Of a stretch of 64,000 bases of DNA, positions 17,567 to 27,298 are shown piece after piece. Each line of letters opens with the position of its first letter. Within the stretch, counting starts at the first letter, position 1. The notes beneath the pieces were generated by a model. It saw only the letters and a list, made by a program, of their open reading frames with translations, was not told the origin of the DNA and searched no databases. The stretch is from Martinezella dioscoreae (GTDB lineage Bacteria > Pseudomonadota > Alphaproteobacteria > Rhizobiales > Rhizobiaceae): the NCBI RefSeq assembly GCF_009176305.1, contig NZ_BLAJ01000018.1:1-64000 (forward strand), given 5' to 3'. The position numbers were made by a program, and so were the translations under genes.

Positions 17567-18280
17567 CTACCGCTCGAAAGCCTCTTTCAGGCCGAAGCTT
17601 TTGCGCTCACGTAGGTCAAGATCGGCTTCGATATGCGCGATATGATGCAGCATGAGATGACAGGCCGTGTCGACATCCTTGCGCTCCAGCGCGGTGATGA
17701 TGTCCCCATGCTCGGAATGGCCGCAACTGGAGGCGCTTGACTGTCCATAAAGTGCAATCACCAGCGAGGAGCGAGCAACAAGCTCCTCCATGAAGCGCTG
17801 CATGATGAGATTGCCGGAAATGGCCGCCAGCATCAGATGGAAGTCGCCTGAGGCCTTGATCTCGGCCCGGCGCGCGGATTGACCCCGCTCTCCCATAAGG
17901 CGGCCTTCTTCCACGAGGAGCTGCCGGAGCTGTGCGAGCTGGGCCGCGGTGATGTGTTCGGCCGCCGATCGCACTATCCCCGGTTCGACCAGGCGGCGCG
18001 CGGCGAATATCTGTCGGGCTTCCTCTGGCGATGGATAGGCGACGAAAGCGCCTCGGTTTTTCTCGACGCTGACGAGCCCTTCATAGGAAAGAGCCTGCAG
18101 GGCAGCACGTGCCAGTGTCCGGCTGACGTTGAAGAGAGCGCCAACATCGCTCTCGGACAGTTTCGTGCCCGGTGCGAGCCGCCGCTCCACGATCGCGTCG
18201 CGAATGGCCTCGCGGATTTGTTGCGCGCCGCTATCGGTGGCGTCGCTGGGCGTCAAAAGCGCATCTGTTGAAGAGTTCAT
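17567..18280 (-). CDS. GntR regulator, FCD type
   Basis: This 237-residue protein has a winged helix (LAPGTKLSESDVGALFNVSRTLARAALQAL) and an FCD domain with probable metal ligands in FHLMLAAISGN and CHLMLHHIAHIE. The start MNSSTDAL (18280) was chosen because it gives the family length and an AGG ribosome site; the frame extends to 18385 into the intergenic region. It lies between the amidohydrolase and the divergent ABC operon and probably controls both from the shared intergenic region, which holds a GTATAC-centred palindrome. Confidence 0.9.
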   Translation of the reverse strand: MNSSTDALLTPSDATDSGAQQIREAIRDAIVERRLAPGTKLSESDVGALFNVSRTLARAALQALSYEGLVSVEKNRGAFVAYPSPEEARQIFAARRLVEPGIVRSAAEHITAAQLAQLRQLLVEEGRLMGERGQSARRAEIKASGDFHLMLAAISGNLIMQRFMEELVARSSLVIALYGQSSASSCGHSEHGDIITALERKDVDTACHLMLHHIAHIEADLDLRERKSFGLKEAFER

Positions 18281-18364
18281 GATCGGTAGCCTGAGTAACT
18301 GGCTGCAATGATAGACAGGTTTCGCGCGGAAGTTAAACGAAATCTGATGCAAATAAGCCGGTAA

Positions 18365-18376
18365 AATGTATACAAT
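18365..18376. promoter_or_regulatory. Candidate GntR (FCD) operator
   Basis: AATGTATACAAT is an almost perfect 12-bp palindrome around GTATAC. FCD-subfamily GntR regulators often bind sites of the form TnGTATACnA. It lies in the 265-base region between the GntR gene and the divergent ABC operon. Confidence 0.45.
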
Positions 18377-18545
18377 ATTTTGCATAAATCGCGCACAATA
18401 GCCTATTTCCTGTGCAGATTCCTAATTGCCTATCAGAAGGCAAAATTTATTTACGGAGAAAAAATTCAGAAATTCCAGCCGGTTAGTCAACCTCCGACAA
18501 AACTGGCACGATTGATGCAGTGTCTTTCCCAAACCAAAGGGGAAG

Positions 18546-19637
18546 ATGATGTCGAAAGCGGCAGAGATCGATATAGTGTCCGTTTCGAAGGTCTACGGCA
18601 CGACCACGGCTGTCCATGCGATCAGCCTGAAGATACCGGCGGGTTCCTATTGCTGTTTCCTCGGCCCCTCCGGCTGCGGCAAGACATCGACCTTGCGCAT
18701 GATTGCTGGTCACGAGGGGATTTCCTCCGGCGATATCAGGCTCGGCAATACCGTAGTTACCGATTTCCCGCCCGCCAAACGCGGCACGGCGATGATGTTC
18801 CAGTCCTATGCGCTGTTTCCTCATCTGGATCTTATCGACAATGTCGCCTTCAGCCTGAAGATGAAGGGCGTTGCCAAGGAAGAGCGCCGCGCAAAGGCGC
18901 TCGAAATGCTGAAGCTGATGCAGATGGAAGCCTACGCCACACGCCGTCCGGCCCAACTTTCAGGCGGCCAGCAACAGCGTGTCGCGCTTGCCCGCGCCCT
19001 GATCACCGATCCGGAAGCGTTGCTGCTCGACGAGCCACTTTCGGCGCTCGATCCCTTCCTGAAGATCCGCATGCGCGCAGAACTGAAGAAGCTGCAGAAG
19101 TCGCTCGGCATCACTTTCGTCCATGTCACGCATAGCCAGGAAGAGGCGATGGCGCTTGCCGATATCATGGTCATCATGAATGACGGCCGGATCGAGCAGG
19201 CAGGCTCGCCGCGGGAGGTGTTCGAACACCCCGCAACGGCCTTCGTTGCCCGCTTCATGGGTGATCATAATGTCTTGTCCGGCCGCGTAACGTCGAGCGA
19301 AGAAGGCTTGATCACCATGACCGTGCCTGAAGGGCAGGGCTTCTCGGTAAACGGGTCAGGTCGGGCCGTCGGCGAAGCCGTCGATATCGCGGTCCGCACC
19401 GACCGCGTCCGGCTTTCGCCGCCATCGGACAAAGGGCTGGGCTTCAACGGCGTCGTCTCCAATATCGAATATCGCGGCGCAACGCTGAAGATCACCGTTA
19501 TCGGTGCTGGCAGCGACGATTTCACCGTCATCGCAAGCAATGACGACGATGCGACTAAATCGCTCACCGTTGGCGATGCTGTCTCACTGAGTTGGGCTCA
19601 GGAGGATGCAATCCTTCTCGGCCGTATATCCGCATGA
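18546..19637 (+). CDS. Polyamine-type ABC transporter ATPase
   Basis: A 363-residue PotA-type ATPase: Walker [11 protein letters not shown]-loop FQSYALFPH, signature LSGGQQQR, Walker [13 protein letters not shown], then a TOBE domain from about residue 280. It is the first gene of the five-gene operon (ATPase, binding protein, two permeases, racemase). The ATG at 18546 has an AAGGGGAAG site. Confidence 0.9.
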   Translation: MMSKAAEIDIVSVSKVYGTTTAVHAISLKIPAGSYCCFLGPSGCGKTSTLRMIAGHEGISSGDIRLGNTVVTDFPPAKRGTAMMFQSYALFPHLDLIDNVAFSLKMKGVAKEERRAKALEMLKLMQMEAYATRRPAQLSGGQQQRVALARALITDPEALLLDEPLSALDPFLKIRMRAELKKLQKSLGITFVHVTHSQEEAMALADIMVIMNDGRIEQAGSPREVFEHPATAFVARFMGDHNVLSGRVTSSEEGLITMTVPEGQGFSVNGSGRAVGEAVDIAVRTDRVRLSPPSDKGLGFNGVVSNIEYRGATLKITVIGAGSDDFTVIASNDDDATKSLTVGDAVSLSWAQEDAILLGRISA

Positions 19638-19668
19638 AAATCCGAAGCATTAAAAAAGGGGAACTGAC

Positions 19669-20967
19669 ATGACGACTGAAACCAGGACTGAGAAGACCAC
19701 GAAGGGCATTTCCCGCCGCTCGCTGCTGAAGACCGGCGCTGCCGCTCTCGGCGCTATGGCCGGCTCCGGCGTAATCACCGGTTTTCCGACCATCTGGGCA
19801 CAATCGAACATCACGCTGCGCCAGTTCGGTACCGGCGTTTCGAACATCAATGCCATTGCGGAGAAGTGCAAGGCCGATCTCGGCATCACGCTCGAGATGA
19901 CCGCGACCGATTCCGATGCCGCCGCGCAGCGTGCGGTGACGCAGCCGAACAGCTACGACATCGCCGACATCGAATACTGGATCGCCAAGAAGGTCTTCCC
20001 GACCGGCGTCTTGCAGCCGATGGACGTCAAGAAGCTGAAATATTACGACAAGATCGTGCCGCTCTTCATCACCGGCAAGCTGAAGCCGGATAGCGTTATT
20101 GCGCAGGGCACGGCGCCGCACACCGTCGGCTTCGTCGAAGGACAGGGCTCCAAGAAGTTCGCCAAGGAGCCGACGCAGTGGATGACGATGGTTCCAACCA
20201 TCTACAACGCCGATACGCTCGGCATCCGCCCGGACCTCACCGGCCGTCCGATCAACAGCTGGGCCGACATTCTCGATCCTGCTTTCAAGGGCAAGACCGC
20301 GATCCTCAACATCCCGTCGATCGGCATCATGGATGCCGCGATGATCATGGAAGCCGCCGGCAAGATCAAATATGCCGACAAGGGCAACATGACGAAGGCG
20401 GAAATCGACAAGACGATCGACTTCCTGATCAAGACCAAGGGCGATGGCCAGTTCCGAGCCTTCTGGAAGTCCTTCGACGAAAGCGTCAACCTGATGGCAT
20501 CTGGCGAAGTGGTTATTCAGTCCATGTGGTCGCCTGCGGTCGCTGCCGTCCGCTCCAAGGGCATTGCCTGCACCTTCCAGCCGCTCAAGGAAGGCTATCG
20601 CGCCTGGGGTGGCGGTCTCGGCCTTGCCTCGCATCTCAAGGGTGCGCAGCTCGACGCGGCTTATGAATATATCAACTGGTACACCTCCGGCTGGGTCGGC
20701 GGCTATCTCAACCGCCAAGGCTACTATTCCGCCTGCATGGAAACGGCCAAGAACTTCATGTCGGCCGATGAATGGGGCTACTGGATCGAGGGCAAGCCGG
20801 CGCAGGGCGATATCCTCTCTCCGGAAGGCAAGGTCATGGAGAAGGCCGGCGCCGTTCGCGACGGCGGTTCCTTCGAAACCCGCATGGGTGCGGTTGCATG
20901 CTGGAACTCGGTCATGGATGAGGACCGCTACATGGTTCGTCGCTGGAACGAATTCATCGCTGCCTAA
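19669..20967 (+). CDS. Polyamine-type binding protein with Tat signal
   Basis: This 432-residue periplasmic protein has a twin-arginine signal (SRRSLLKTGAAALGAMAGSG) and a PotD/PotF-like fold with FWKSFDESVNLMASGEVVIQSMW. It is encoded between the ATPase and the two permeases. The Tat signal suggests folding or cofactor binding before export. Ligand probably a nitrogen-containing small molecule, judged from the amidohydrolase and racemase neighbours. Confidence 0.88.
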   Translation: MTTETRTEKTTKGISRRSLLKTGAAALGAMAGSGVITGFPTIWAQSNITLRQFGTGVSNINAIAEKCKADLGITLEMTATDSDAAAQRAVTQPNSYDIADIEYWIAKKVFPTGVLQPMDVKKLKYYDKIVPLFITGKLKPDSVIAQGTAPHTVGFVEGQGSKKFAKEPTQWMTMVPTIYNADTLGIRPDLTGRPINSWADILDPAFKGKTAILNIPSIGIMDAAMIMEAAGKIKYADKGNMTKAEIDKTIDFLIKTKGDGQFRAFWKSFDESVNLMASGEVVIQSMWSPAVAAVRSKGIACTFQPLKEGYRAWGGGLGLASHLKGAQLDAAYEYINWYTSGWVGGYLNRQGYYSACMETAKNFMSADEWGYWIEGKPAQGDILSPEGKVMEKAGAVRDGGSFETRMGAVACWNSVMDEDRYMVRRWNEFIAA

Positions 20968-20984
20968 GCTGCGATCGATCACTT

Positions 20985-21011
20985 CCTCTCCCCGTCCGAT
21001 ACGGGGGGAGG
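20985..21011 (+). promoter_or_regulatory. Stem-loop between binding-protein and permease genes
   Basis: CCTCTCCCCGT and ACGGGGGGAGG form an 11-bp stem (one U-G pair) with a 5-base loop between the binding-protein stop and the first permease. It probably stabilises the upstream mRNA end. Confidence 0.55.
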
Positions 21012-21036
21012 ATCCTATCAATGGAGAAGCCGGACC

Positions 21037-21948
21037 ATGGCGACAATCGCTTCCTCGGATGCGGAGCAGGAAACTCAAAAGGCCCGACGCGGTTTAGCCG
21101 TGCCCGGCTGGGCGGTTGCTTATCTGCAGGCAACGCCGCTGTTTCTCATTCTCGGCTTCTTCTTCCTGTTACCGATCGCCATGATCGGCGTCGTCAGTTT
21201 CTGGGATTATGATTTCGCTGGCCTTTATCCGGCATTCCTGACCACGAATTATACCGATACGCTCGGTTCGTGGGTTACATGGAAAACCTACCTCAACACA
21301 TTGAAATTCACAGCAATTGTCTGGGCGCTGACGCTCTTCATCGGCTTCTGGGTCGCCTATTTTCTTGCCTTCCATATTCGTCGCACCTCGACGCAGATGA
21401 TCCTTTTCCTCGTCTGCACCGTGCCCTTCATGACATCCAACATCATCCGCATGATCTCGTGGATACCCGTTCTCGGGCGCAACGGGCTGGTCAATTCGAC
21501 GCTGATCGAGATGGGCCTCATCCCGCAGCCGATCGAATGGCTGCTCTATTCCGATTTCGCCGTCGTGCTCGCCATGGTCCATCTCTATACGCTCTTCATG
21601 GTCACTCCGATCTTCAACACGCTGATGCGTATCGACCGTTCTCTGTTTGAAGCCGCGCGCGATGCCGGCGCCAGCGGATGGCAGGTGTTGTGGAATGTGG
21701 TGATCCCGCTTGCCAAGCCCGGAATGGCGATCGGCAGCATCTTCGTCGTCACGCTCGTCATGGCGGATTTTTCCACCGTGCAGGTGATGTCGGGCGGCCA
21801 AAGCGCATCCATCGCGCTGATGATGAAGAACCAGATGTCGCTGCTGCAATATCCGGCCGCAGCCGCGAATGCGGTGGTGCTGCTGATTGTCGTGCTGCTG
21901 ATGGTTGCCGCCATCCTACGTATCGTCGATATCCGCAAGGAGCTCTAG
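21037..21948 (+). CDS. ABC permease, PotB type
   Basis: This 303-residue membrane protein has six predicted hydrophobic segments (first LQATPLFLILGFFFLLPIAMIGV) and the EAA loop FEAARDAGASGWQVLWNVVIPLAKPG. It pairs with the next gene, whose start lies 1 base after this stop. Confidence 0.9.
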   Translation: MATIASSDAEQETQKARRGLAVPGWAVAYLQATPLFLILGFFFLLPIAMIGVVSFWDYDFAGLYPAFLTTNYTDTLGSWVTWKTYLNTLKFTAIVWALTLFIGFWVAYFLAFHIRRTSTQMILFLVCTVPFMTSNIIRMISWIPVLGRNGLVNSTLIEMGLIPQPIEWLLYSDFAVVLAMVHLYTLFMVTPIFNTLMRIDRSLFEAARDAGASGWQVLWNVVIPLAKPGMAIGSIFVVTLVMADFSTVQVMSGGQSASIALMMKNQMSLLQYPAAAANAVVLLIVVLLMVAAILRIVDIRKEL

Positions 21949-21949
21949 G

Positions 21950-22771
21950 ATGAACCGTGAAAAGCGCAGCCTGGAATTTTATGTTCTCGCGATCTTCTTC
22001 ACGATCTTCGTGTTGTTTCTCTATGGTCCGCTGTCGGCGGTCATCATCCTGTCGTTCCAGGGGCCGGATGGCGGCTTGACCTTCCCGTTGAATGGCGTCT
22101 CGCTGCATTGGTTCGCCAATCTTTTTGAGAAGCAGGCGGTGGGCGATTTCGGTGCCTCGTTCCAGCGATCGCTGATCCTCGGCGTTATGGTCATGATCGT
22201 CACCGTCGTTGTGTCGCTGCTGGCCGGCCTTGCCTTTCGCCGCCGCTTCCGTGGCTCGACGTTTCTATTCTATGCCACCGTTGCGAGCCTCGTGGTGCCG
22301 TCCATCATCATTTCGCTCGGGATCGGCGTCGTCTTCCAGCAGGGTGGCATTGCGCCGGCCTGGTATTCCTCTGCCTTCGGCGCGCATCTGACCTGGACCT
22401 TGCCTTTCGGCGTGCTGATCATGTTTGCCGTCTTCAACCGGTTTTCGCCGGCCTATGAGGAGGCCGCTCGCGATCTTGGCGCCAGCTCCTGGCAAACCTT
22501 CCGTCATGTCGTGCTGCCGATGATTGCCCCGAGCCTGATCGGCGTCGGCCTCTTCGGCTTCACGCTGTCTTACGACGAGTTCGCTCGCACCCTGATGACA
22601 TCGGGCACCTACAACACTCTGCCGCTCGAGATCTACGGCATGACGACCAACGTCACGACGCCGGTGCTCTATGCGCTCGGGACGGTGACGACGCTCTTCT
22701 CCTTCACCATCATTTTGCTGGCGCTTGCGGTCATGACCATGCTCGGCCGCCGCCAAGCCAAGAAAAGTTGA
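21950..22771 (+). CDS. ABC permease, PotC type
   Basis: This 273-residue permease begins MNREKRSLEFYVLAIFFTIFVLFLYGP and has the EAA loop YEEAARDLGASSWQTFRHVVLPMI. The frame extends to 21905 but the ATG at 21950, preceded by AAGGAG overlapping the upstream gene's end, is the likely start. It completes the transporter. Confidence 0.9.
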   Translation: MNREKRSLEFYVLAIFFTIFVLFLYGPLSAVIILSFQGPDGGLTFPLNGVSLHWFANLFEKQAVGDFGASFQRSLILGVMVMIVTVVVSLLAGLAFRRRFRGSTFLFYATVASLVVPSIIISLGIGVVFQQGGIAPAWYSSAFGAHLTWTLPFGVLIMFAVFNRFSPAYEEAARDLGASSWQTFRHVVLPMIAPSLIGVGLFGFTLSYDEFARTLMTSGTYNTLPLEIYGMTTNVTTPVLYALGTVTTLFSFTIILLALAVMTMLGRRQAKKS

Positions 22772-22775
22772 GATC

Positions 22776-23519
22776 ATGCGCCTGCTGCTCCTCAATCCGA
22801 ACACCACCGTTTCCATGACGGAAAAGGCGGCGATCGCTGCGCGCGCCGTAGCTGGCCCCGGTACGGAGATCATCGCCGCCACCTCGCAGATGGGGCCGGC
22901 TTCGATCGAGGGCTATTATGATGGAGCTATTGCCGTGCCGGGCATGCTGCGCGAACTGAGGGAGAGGCAGGCTGAAGGCTATGACGCCGCGATCATCTGC
23001 TGCTTCGACGACACCGGCCTGGAGGCCGCACGCATGTTCTGCGACGTTCCGGTCGTCGGTCTCTGCGAGGCGGCCGTCGCGACGGCCGGCTTCCTGGCAC
23101 AGCGCTTTAGCGTGGTGACGACACTCGAGCGGTCACGCATCCTCATCGACAACCTCGTCCATCGTTATGGCATGGGTTCACGGGCAAAAGTTCGCGCCTC
23201 CGACATCCCTGTCCTCGAGCTTGAAGATTCGTCTTCAGGTGCAATCGGAAAGCTGCGGGCGGAAATCGAGCGTGCGCTTGCCGAAGATGGAGCAGAAGCC
23301 ATCGTCCTCGGCTGTGCCGGGATGACCGATCTCGCAAGAGAACTGCAGTCGATCTACGGCGTCCCGGTCGTGGATGGTGTCGCCGCAGCGGTCAAGCAGG
23401 CCGAAGCTTTGGTGTCCCTGGGACTATCCACCAGCAAGCGCAGTTCCTACGCCTCGCCATTACCAAAGCCTTTTTCAGGGGCAATGCAGGATTTTGCACC
23501 GGCACCGGTATTGGCCTAA
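22776..23519 (+). CDS. Asp/Glu/hydantoin racemase family protein
   Basis: A 247-residue protein with the family start RLLLLNPNTT, one active-site Cys in CCFDDTG (Cys75/76) and the other in LGCAGM (Cys180), as in hydantoin racemases (HyuE). Such enzymes interconvert enantiomers of 5-substituted hydantoins or related compounds. It begins 4 bases after the permease stop and ends the operon. With the amidohydrolase across the divergent promoter, the locus suggests use of a hydantoin-, allantoin- or pyrimidine-like nitrogen source. Confidence 0.85.
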   Translation: MRLLLLNPNTTVSMTEKAAIAARAVAGPGTEIIAATSQMGPASIEGYYDGAIAVPGMLRELRERQAEGYDAAIICCFDDTGLEAARMFCDVPVVGLCEAAVATAGFLAQRFSVVTTLERSRILIDNLVHRYGMGSRAKVRASDIPVLELEDSSSGAIGKLRAEIERALAEDGAEAIVLGCAGMTDLARELQSIYGVPVVDGVAAAVKQAEALVSLGLSTSKRSSYASPLPKPFSGAMQDFAPAPVLA

Positions 23520-23621
23520 TCTCATCACAATCCAACAGTACCACCTCCAATGATCGCTAAGCGTTGCGATTGGCATATCTTCGCTGCCGGGACTACAATG
23601 TCTCGGTAAATAACGAGAGTC

Positions 23622-24914
23622 GTGGATTTGGCACAGAGAGCCGGCAAAGCTGATCTTCCCCTGCATGGCGGACGCGTACCGCGCTGGCTCGGCGATCGCA
23701 TGACGCGCCTGGGCGCCGTCATCACCGAAGCGATCGTACAGCATTATGGGCGTGACGAGCTCTTTCGCCGTCTCGCCAATCCCTTCTGGTTCCAGTCCTT
23801 CGGCGCCGTCATGGGTATGGATTGGCATTCCTCGGGGATCACAACGAGCGTTCTCGGTGCCTTGAAGCGCGGCCTGACGCCGCTTTCGGGCGAGCTCGGC
23901 ATCCATGTCTGCGGCGGCCGCGGCGCGCATTCGCGCAAGACGCCGGACGAGCTCATCCATATCGGCGATCGCGTCGGCCTCGACGGCGCGTCCCTTGCCA
24001 TGAAAAGCCGGCTGATCGCGAAGGTGGATAGCGCAGCCGTGCAGGATGGCTTCGATCTCTATCTGCATGGTTTCATCGTCGCCGATGACGGCAAGTGGGT
24101 CGTCATCCAGCAGGGCATGAACGATGAACGGCGGCAGGCGCGGCGGTATCATTGGCTATCGGAGGGTTTGACGAACTTCCTGGATTCGCCACACTCTGCC
24201 ATCGAGGGGCGCGAGCAGGGCGAGATCATTAATCTCGCCGATCGACGCGCCGGCCACTCCCGCGACGGTCAGCTGGATTTGCTCGCTTCCCTGGGGCCGG
24301 ATAAAATCGTCCGCGAATTCAACGCTCTGGAAGGGAAAGTTCCAGCAATCGGCAAACAAGAAGCGCAACCGATGCTGCCATATCTTATCATGCCGGCACA
24401 TCACGACGTGCGTCAGGAAGATGTGAACATGCGGCGCCTGCACGGAAATCTTGCTGCGGCTGCCGATCGTGGTCCGGTGGATTTCGAGGATCTGCTTCTG
24501 ACGCCCGGCGTCGGCGCACGCACTGTAAAGGCTTTGGCGATGGTCGCTGAAGTCGTTCACGGCGCACCTTGCCGCTTCTCCGATCCCGCGCGCTTCTCGC
24601 TCGCCCATGGCGGCAAGGACCGGCATCCCTTTCCGGTGCCGCTGAAGGTCTATGACGAGACCATCAATGTGATGAAATCGGCGGTCAGGAAAGGGCGTCT
24701 CGGTCGCGACGAAGAATTGTCTGCGCTGAAGCGCCTGGATGACCAATCGAGAATACTGGAGCGCTATGTCACCGGCCCCGATCTCAAGGAGATCGTAGCG
24801 GGCGAATTCGACCGCTCCTTCTCCTATGGCGGCCGCAGCGTTTTCGGCTGGGAGCCTCCCGTGGACGCCGAGGACGATGGTGCCGAGGGCGGCCTCCGCT
24901 CTTCGAAGAGCTAA
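23622..24914 (+). CDS. DUF763 protein with helix-hairpin-helix motif
   Basis: This 430-residue protein starts (GTG) with AQRAGKADLPLHGGRVPRWL, the signature of DUF763, a family known from archaea and scattered bacteria with no established function. Conserved-looking features include a His- and Gly-rich loop IHVCGGRGAHSR and, near residue 290, a helix-hairpin-helix-like stretch LLLTPGVGARTVKALAMV, which often contacts DNA. No partner genes are adjacent; it converges on the glucose dehydrogenase gene. Function unknown, possibly nucleic-acid related. Confidence 0.8.
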   Translation: MDLAQRAGKADLPLHGGRVPRWLGDRMTRLGAVITEAIVQHYGRDELFRRLANPFWFQSFGAVMGMDWHSSGITTSVLGALKRGLTPLSGELGIHVCGGRGAHSRKTPDELIHIGDRVGLDGASLAMKSRLIAKVDSAAVQDGFDLYLHGFIVADDGKWVVIQQGMNDERRQARRYHWLSEGLTNFLDSPHSAIEGREQGEIINLADRRAGHSRDGQLDLLASLGPDKIVREFNALEGKVPAIGKQEAQPMLPYLIMPAHHDVRQEDVNMRRLHGNLAAAADRGPVDFEDLLLTPGVGARTVKALAMVAEVVHGAPCRFSDPARFSLAHGGKDRHPFPVPLKVYDETINVMKSAVRKGRLGRDEELSALKRLDDQSRILERYVTGPDLKEIVAGEFDRSFSYGGRSVFGWEPPVDAEDDGAEGGLRSSKS

Positions 24915-24931
24915 GCCGGGTACGGCAGAAG

Positions 24932-24952
24932 GGAGCGGCTTAGTGCCGCTCC
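24932..24952. terminator. Hairpin between convergent genes
   Basis: GGAGCGGC and GCCGCTCC form a perfect 8-bp stem around TTAGT between the stops of the DUF763 gene (24914) and glucose dehydrogenase gene (24962). No T-run follows, so it may act as a bidirectional hairpin terminator or mRNA end protector. Confidence 0.45.
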
Positions 24953-24961
24953 ATTATCGGC

Positions 24962-27298
24962 TCATGGCAGCGTATAGCCGATCACATAGTCGCCTGGTTT
25001 TGTTCCCACAGAACCGTGACCACCGGCCACCATGACGACATATTGCTTGTTGTCGCTGGCGGTATAGGTCATCGGCGTTGCCTGGCCACCCGCCGGTAGA
25101 CGCGCCTGCCAGAGTTGTCTCCCGGTCGTCACGTCATATGCCCTGAGATAATTATCCACGGCTGCCCCCAGGAATGCTACTCCGCCCTTGGTGACGATCG
25201 GCCCGCCAATGCCGGGAACGCCGACCTTGAAGGGAAGGGGCAGCGGCGTCATATCGTGAACGGTGCCGTTCTTATGCTTGTAGGCGATCTTGCCGGTCTT
25301 CAGATCGACACCGGCGACATAGCCCCAAGGCGGTGCCTGACAGGGGATGCCGAGCGGACTGACGAACGGACCCATATAGACGCCGTAGGGTGAACCTTCG
25401 TTTCGGTTCAGGCCTTGTTCGCTGCCCTTGTCGCCGGCTCCCTTCGGCGGGATCTCGGCGCGCGGCACGAGTCTCGAGGTGAAGGCGAGATAAGTCGGCA
25501 TGCCGAACATGATCTGCCGTTCGGGATCGACGGCGACGCTGCCCCAGTTGAAGGTGCCGAAATTGCCGGGGAAGATGATGGAGCCGCGCAGCGACGGAGG
25601 CGTGTAGCGGCCTTCATATTGATGCTGATGGAAGGCGATGCGGCAGGCGAGCTGATCGAACAGCGAGACGCCCCACATGTCCTTTTCCTGTAAGGGCGGC
25701 GGCGAGAAGGTCAGATCGGAAATCGGCTGTGTCGGTGAGGCGTGATCTTCCGGAATGGTGCCGCCGGGAGCGGGAATTTCCTTGAAGGGAACGATCGGCG
25801 CGCCGGTGCGGCGATCGAGCACGTAGATATCGCCCTGCTTGGTCGAGGCGACCAGCGCAGGAACCGTGCTGCCATCGGCCTTGGTCAGATCGACGAGCAC
25901 TGGTTGGGCAGGCACATCCATGTCCCAGAGATCGTGATGGACGAATTGCTGCACCCATTTGAGCTGGCCGGTATTGATATCGAGCGCCACAACCGAGGAG
26001 GAGAAGCGTTCGACATTGGCGCTGCGGCCCATGCCAAGCTGGTCGGGCGTCTGGTTGCCAAGCGGAACATAAACCATGCCGAGCTTTTCGTCGGCGCTGG
26101 AAACCGACCAGCTATTCGGTGAGTTGGTCGTATAGGTCTGCCCGGCAGGCAGCGGCGCCGTCTGATCGGGATTGCCCGAATCCCAGTTCCAGAGCAGTGC
26201 GCCCGTCCGGGCATCGAAGGCGCGGATGACGCCGGATTGCTCCTGGGTGGAGTAGTTATCGTTTACCGCGCCGCCAATAATGATCTTATCGGCGACGATC
26301 ACGGGCGGTGAGGTCGAATAATAATAGCCCGCCGGATTGTATTTCATGCCGGTTTCAAGATGCAGGGTGCCCTGATTGGCAAAACTCGGACAAACCTTGC
26401 CGTTGGCGGCATCAAGCGCGATCAGCCTGGCATCCGAGGTCGGCAAATAGACGCGATCGGCACACGGCGCGCCTGCGGCAACTGCCGTGTCATGGTAATA
26501 GGAAACGCCGCGGCAGGTCTGATGCTGCCGGTTGGGGTTCATGCCGGCATTGGCATCGTAGCGCCATTTTTCCTTGCCGTCCGTCGCACCGATGGCGATC
26601 GCCAGGCTATGGGGTGTGCAGATGTAGAGCGTGTCGCCGATCTTCAGCGGCGTGACCTGATAGGTCGTCTCGCCAATGTCGTCGGGACGCTTCACATCGC
26701 CGGTCTGATAGCGCCAGACTTCCTTGAGGTTCGCGACATTCTGCGCATTGATCTGATCGAGGGGCGAATAACGTTGGCCGAAGGAGGTTCTGCCATACTG
26801 ATGCCATTCGCCATCGGGCACATCGCCGCCCATCGGGGCATTTGCGGCTGTTGCCGTCGGCAAATCGCCGGAAAGATCGTGCGGATCGGTCGTCATCGAA
26901 TAGACGGCCACGAGGATGGCGATGATCAAGGGGATCGCGAGCGGCCAGGGATTGGCCCCGTAGTGAACGCCGTCCAGGCTGCGAAAGCCCAGCGGGCGCC
27001 GGACCCATGGCGTCAATAGCCACAGACCGATCAGAATGATCAACCCGCCGCGCGGGCCGAGTTGCCACCAGTCGAAACCGACCTCCCATATCGCCCATCC
27101 AAGCGCTGCCAGCACGAAGATCGCGTAGAACCAGAGCGCGGCGGCTTTCCGCGTATAAAGCAGGATGGCGGTTACCAGGAAGGCAAGACCGGCCAAAAGA
27201 TAAAAAAGGCTTCCACCGAGCAGTGCAAGCCACAGCCCACCGCCGCCGAGCGCCAGACCGATAAGTGCGAGGATGATCGATGTGATTACGAGGGCCAT
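24962..27298 (-). CDS. gcd: Membrane-bound PQQ-dependent glucose dehydrogenase
   Basis: This 778-residue quinoprotein has about five membrane segments in the first 140 residues and a periplasmic PQQ beta-propeller with YSPLDQINAQNV, TCRGVSYY, and the C-terminal MTYTASDNKQYVVMVAGGHG typical of the family. It oxidises glucose to gluconolactone on the periplasmic face and passes electrons to ubiquinone; PQQ must be supplied. The start MALVITS (27298) is preferred to a methionine 12 bases upstream. It is a single-gene unit here; gluconate produced can solubilise phosphate. Confidence 0.93.
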   Translation of the reverse strand: MALVITSIILALIGLALGGGGLWLALLGGSLFYLLAGLAFLVTAILLYTRKAAALWFYAIFVLAALGWAIWEVGFDWWQLGPRGGLIILIGLWLLTPWVRRPLGFRSLDGVHYGANPWPLAIPLIIAILVAVYSMTTDPHDLSGDLPTATAANAPMGGDVPDGEWHQYGRTSFGQRYSPLDQINAQNVANLKEVWRYQTGDVKRPDDIGETTYQVTPLKIGDTLYICTPHSLAIAIGATDGKEKWRYDANAGMNPNRQHQTCRGVSYYHDTAVAAGAPCADRVYLPTSDARLIALDAANGKVCPSFANQGTLHLETGMKYNPAGYYYSTSPPVIVADKIIIGGAVNDNYSTQEQSGVIRAFDARTGALLWNWDSGNPDQTAPLPAGQTYTTNSPNSWSVSSADEKLGMVYVPLGNQTPDQLGMGRSANVERFSSSVVALDINTGQLKWVQQFVHHDLWDMDVPAQPVLVDLTKADGSTVPALVASTKQGDIYVLDRRTGAPIVPFKEIPAPGGTIPEDHASPTQPISDLTFSPPPLQEKDMWGVSLFDQLACRIAFHQHQYEGRYTPPSLRGSIIFPGNFGTFNWGSVAVDPERQIMFGMPTYLAFTSRLVPRAEIPPKGAGDKGSEQGLNRNEGSPYGVYMGPFVSPLGIPCQAPPWGYVAGVDLKTGKIAYKHKNGTVHDMTPLPLPFKVGVPGIGGPIVTKGGVAFLGAAVDNYLRAYDVTTGRQLWQARLPAGGQATPMTYTASDNKQYVVMVAGGHGSVGTKPGDYVIGYTLP

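Noticed and set aside
16397-17614. 405-residue plus-strand reading frame
   Set aside because: Antisense to the amidohydrolase gene, whose active-site motifs are clear.
19564-21078. 504-residue minus-strand reading frame
   Set aside because: It is the antisense shadow of the binding-protein gene on the plus strand, with no ribosome site and composition typical of reversed GC-rich coding DNA.
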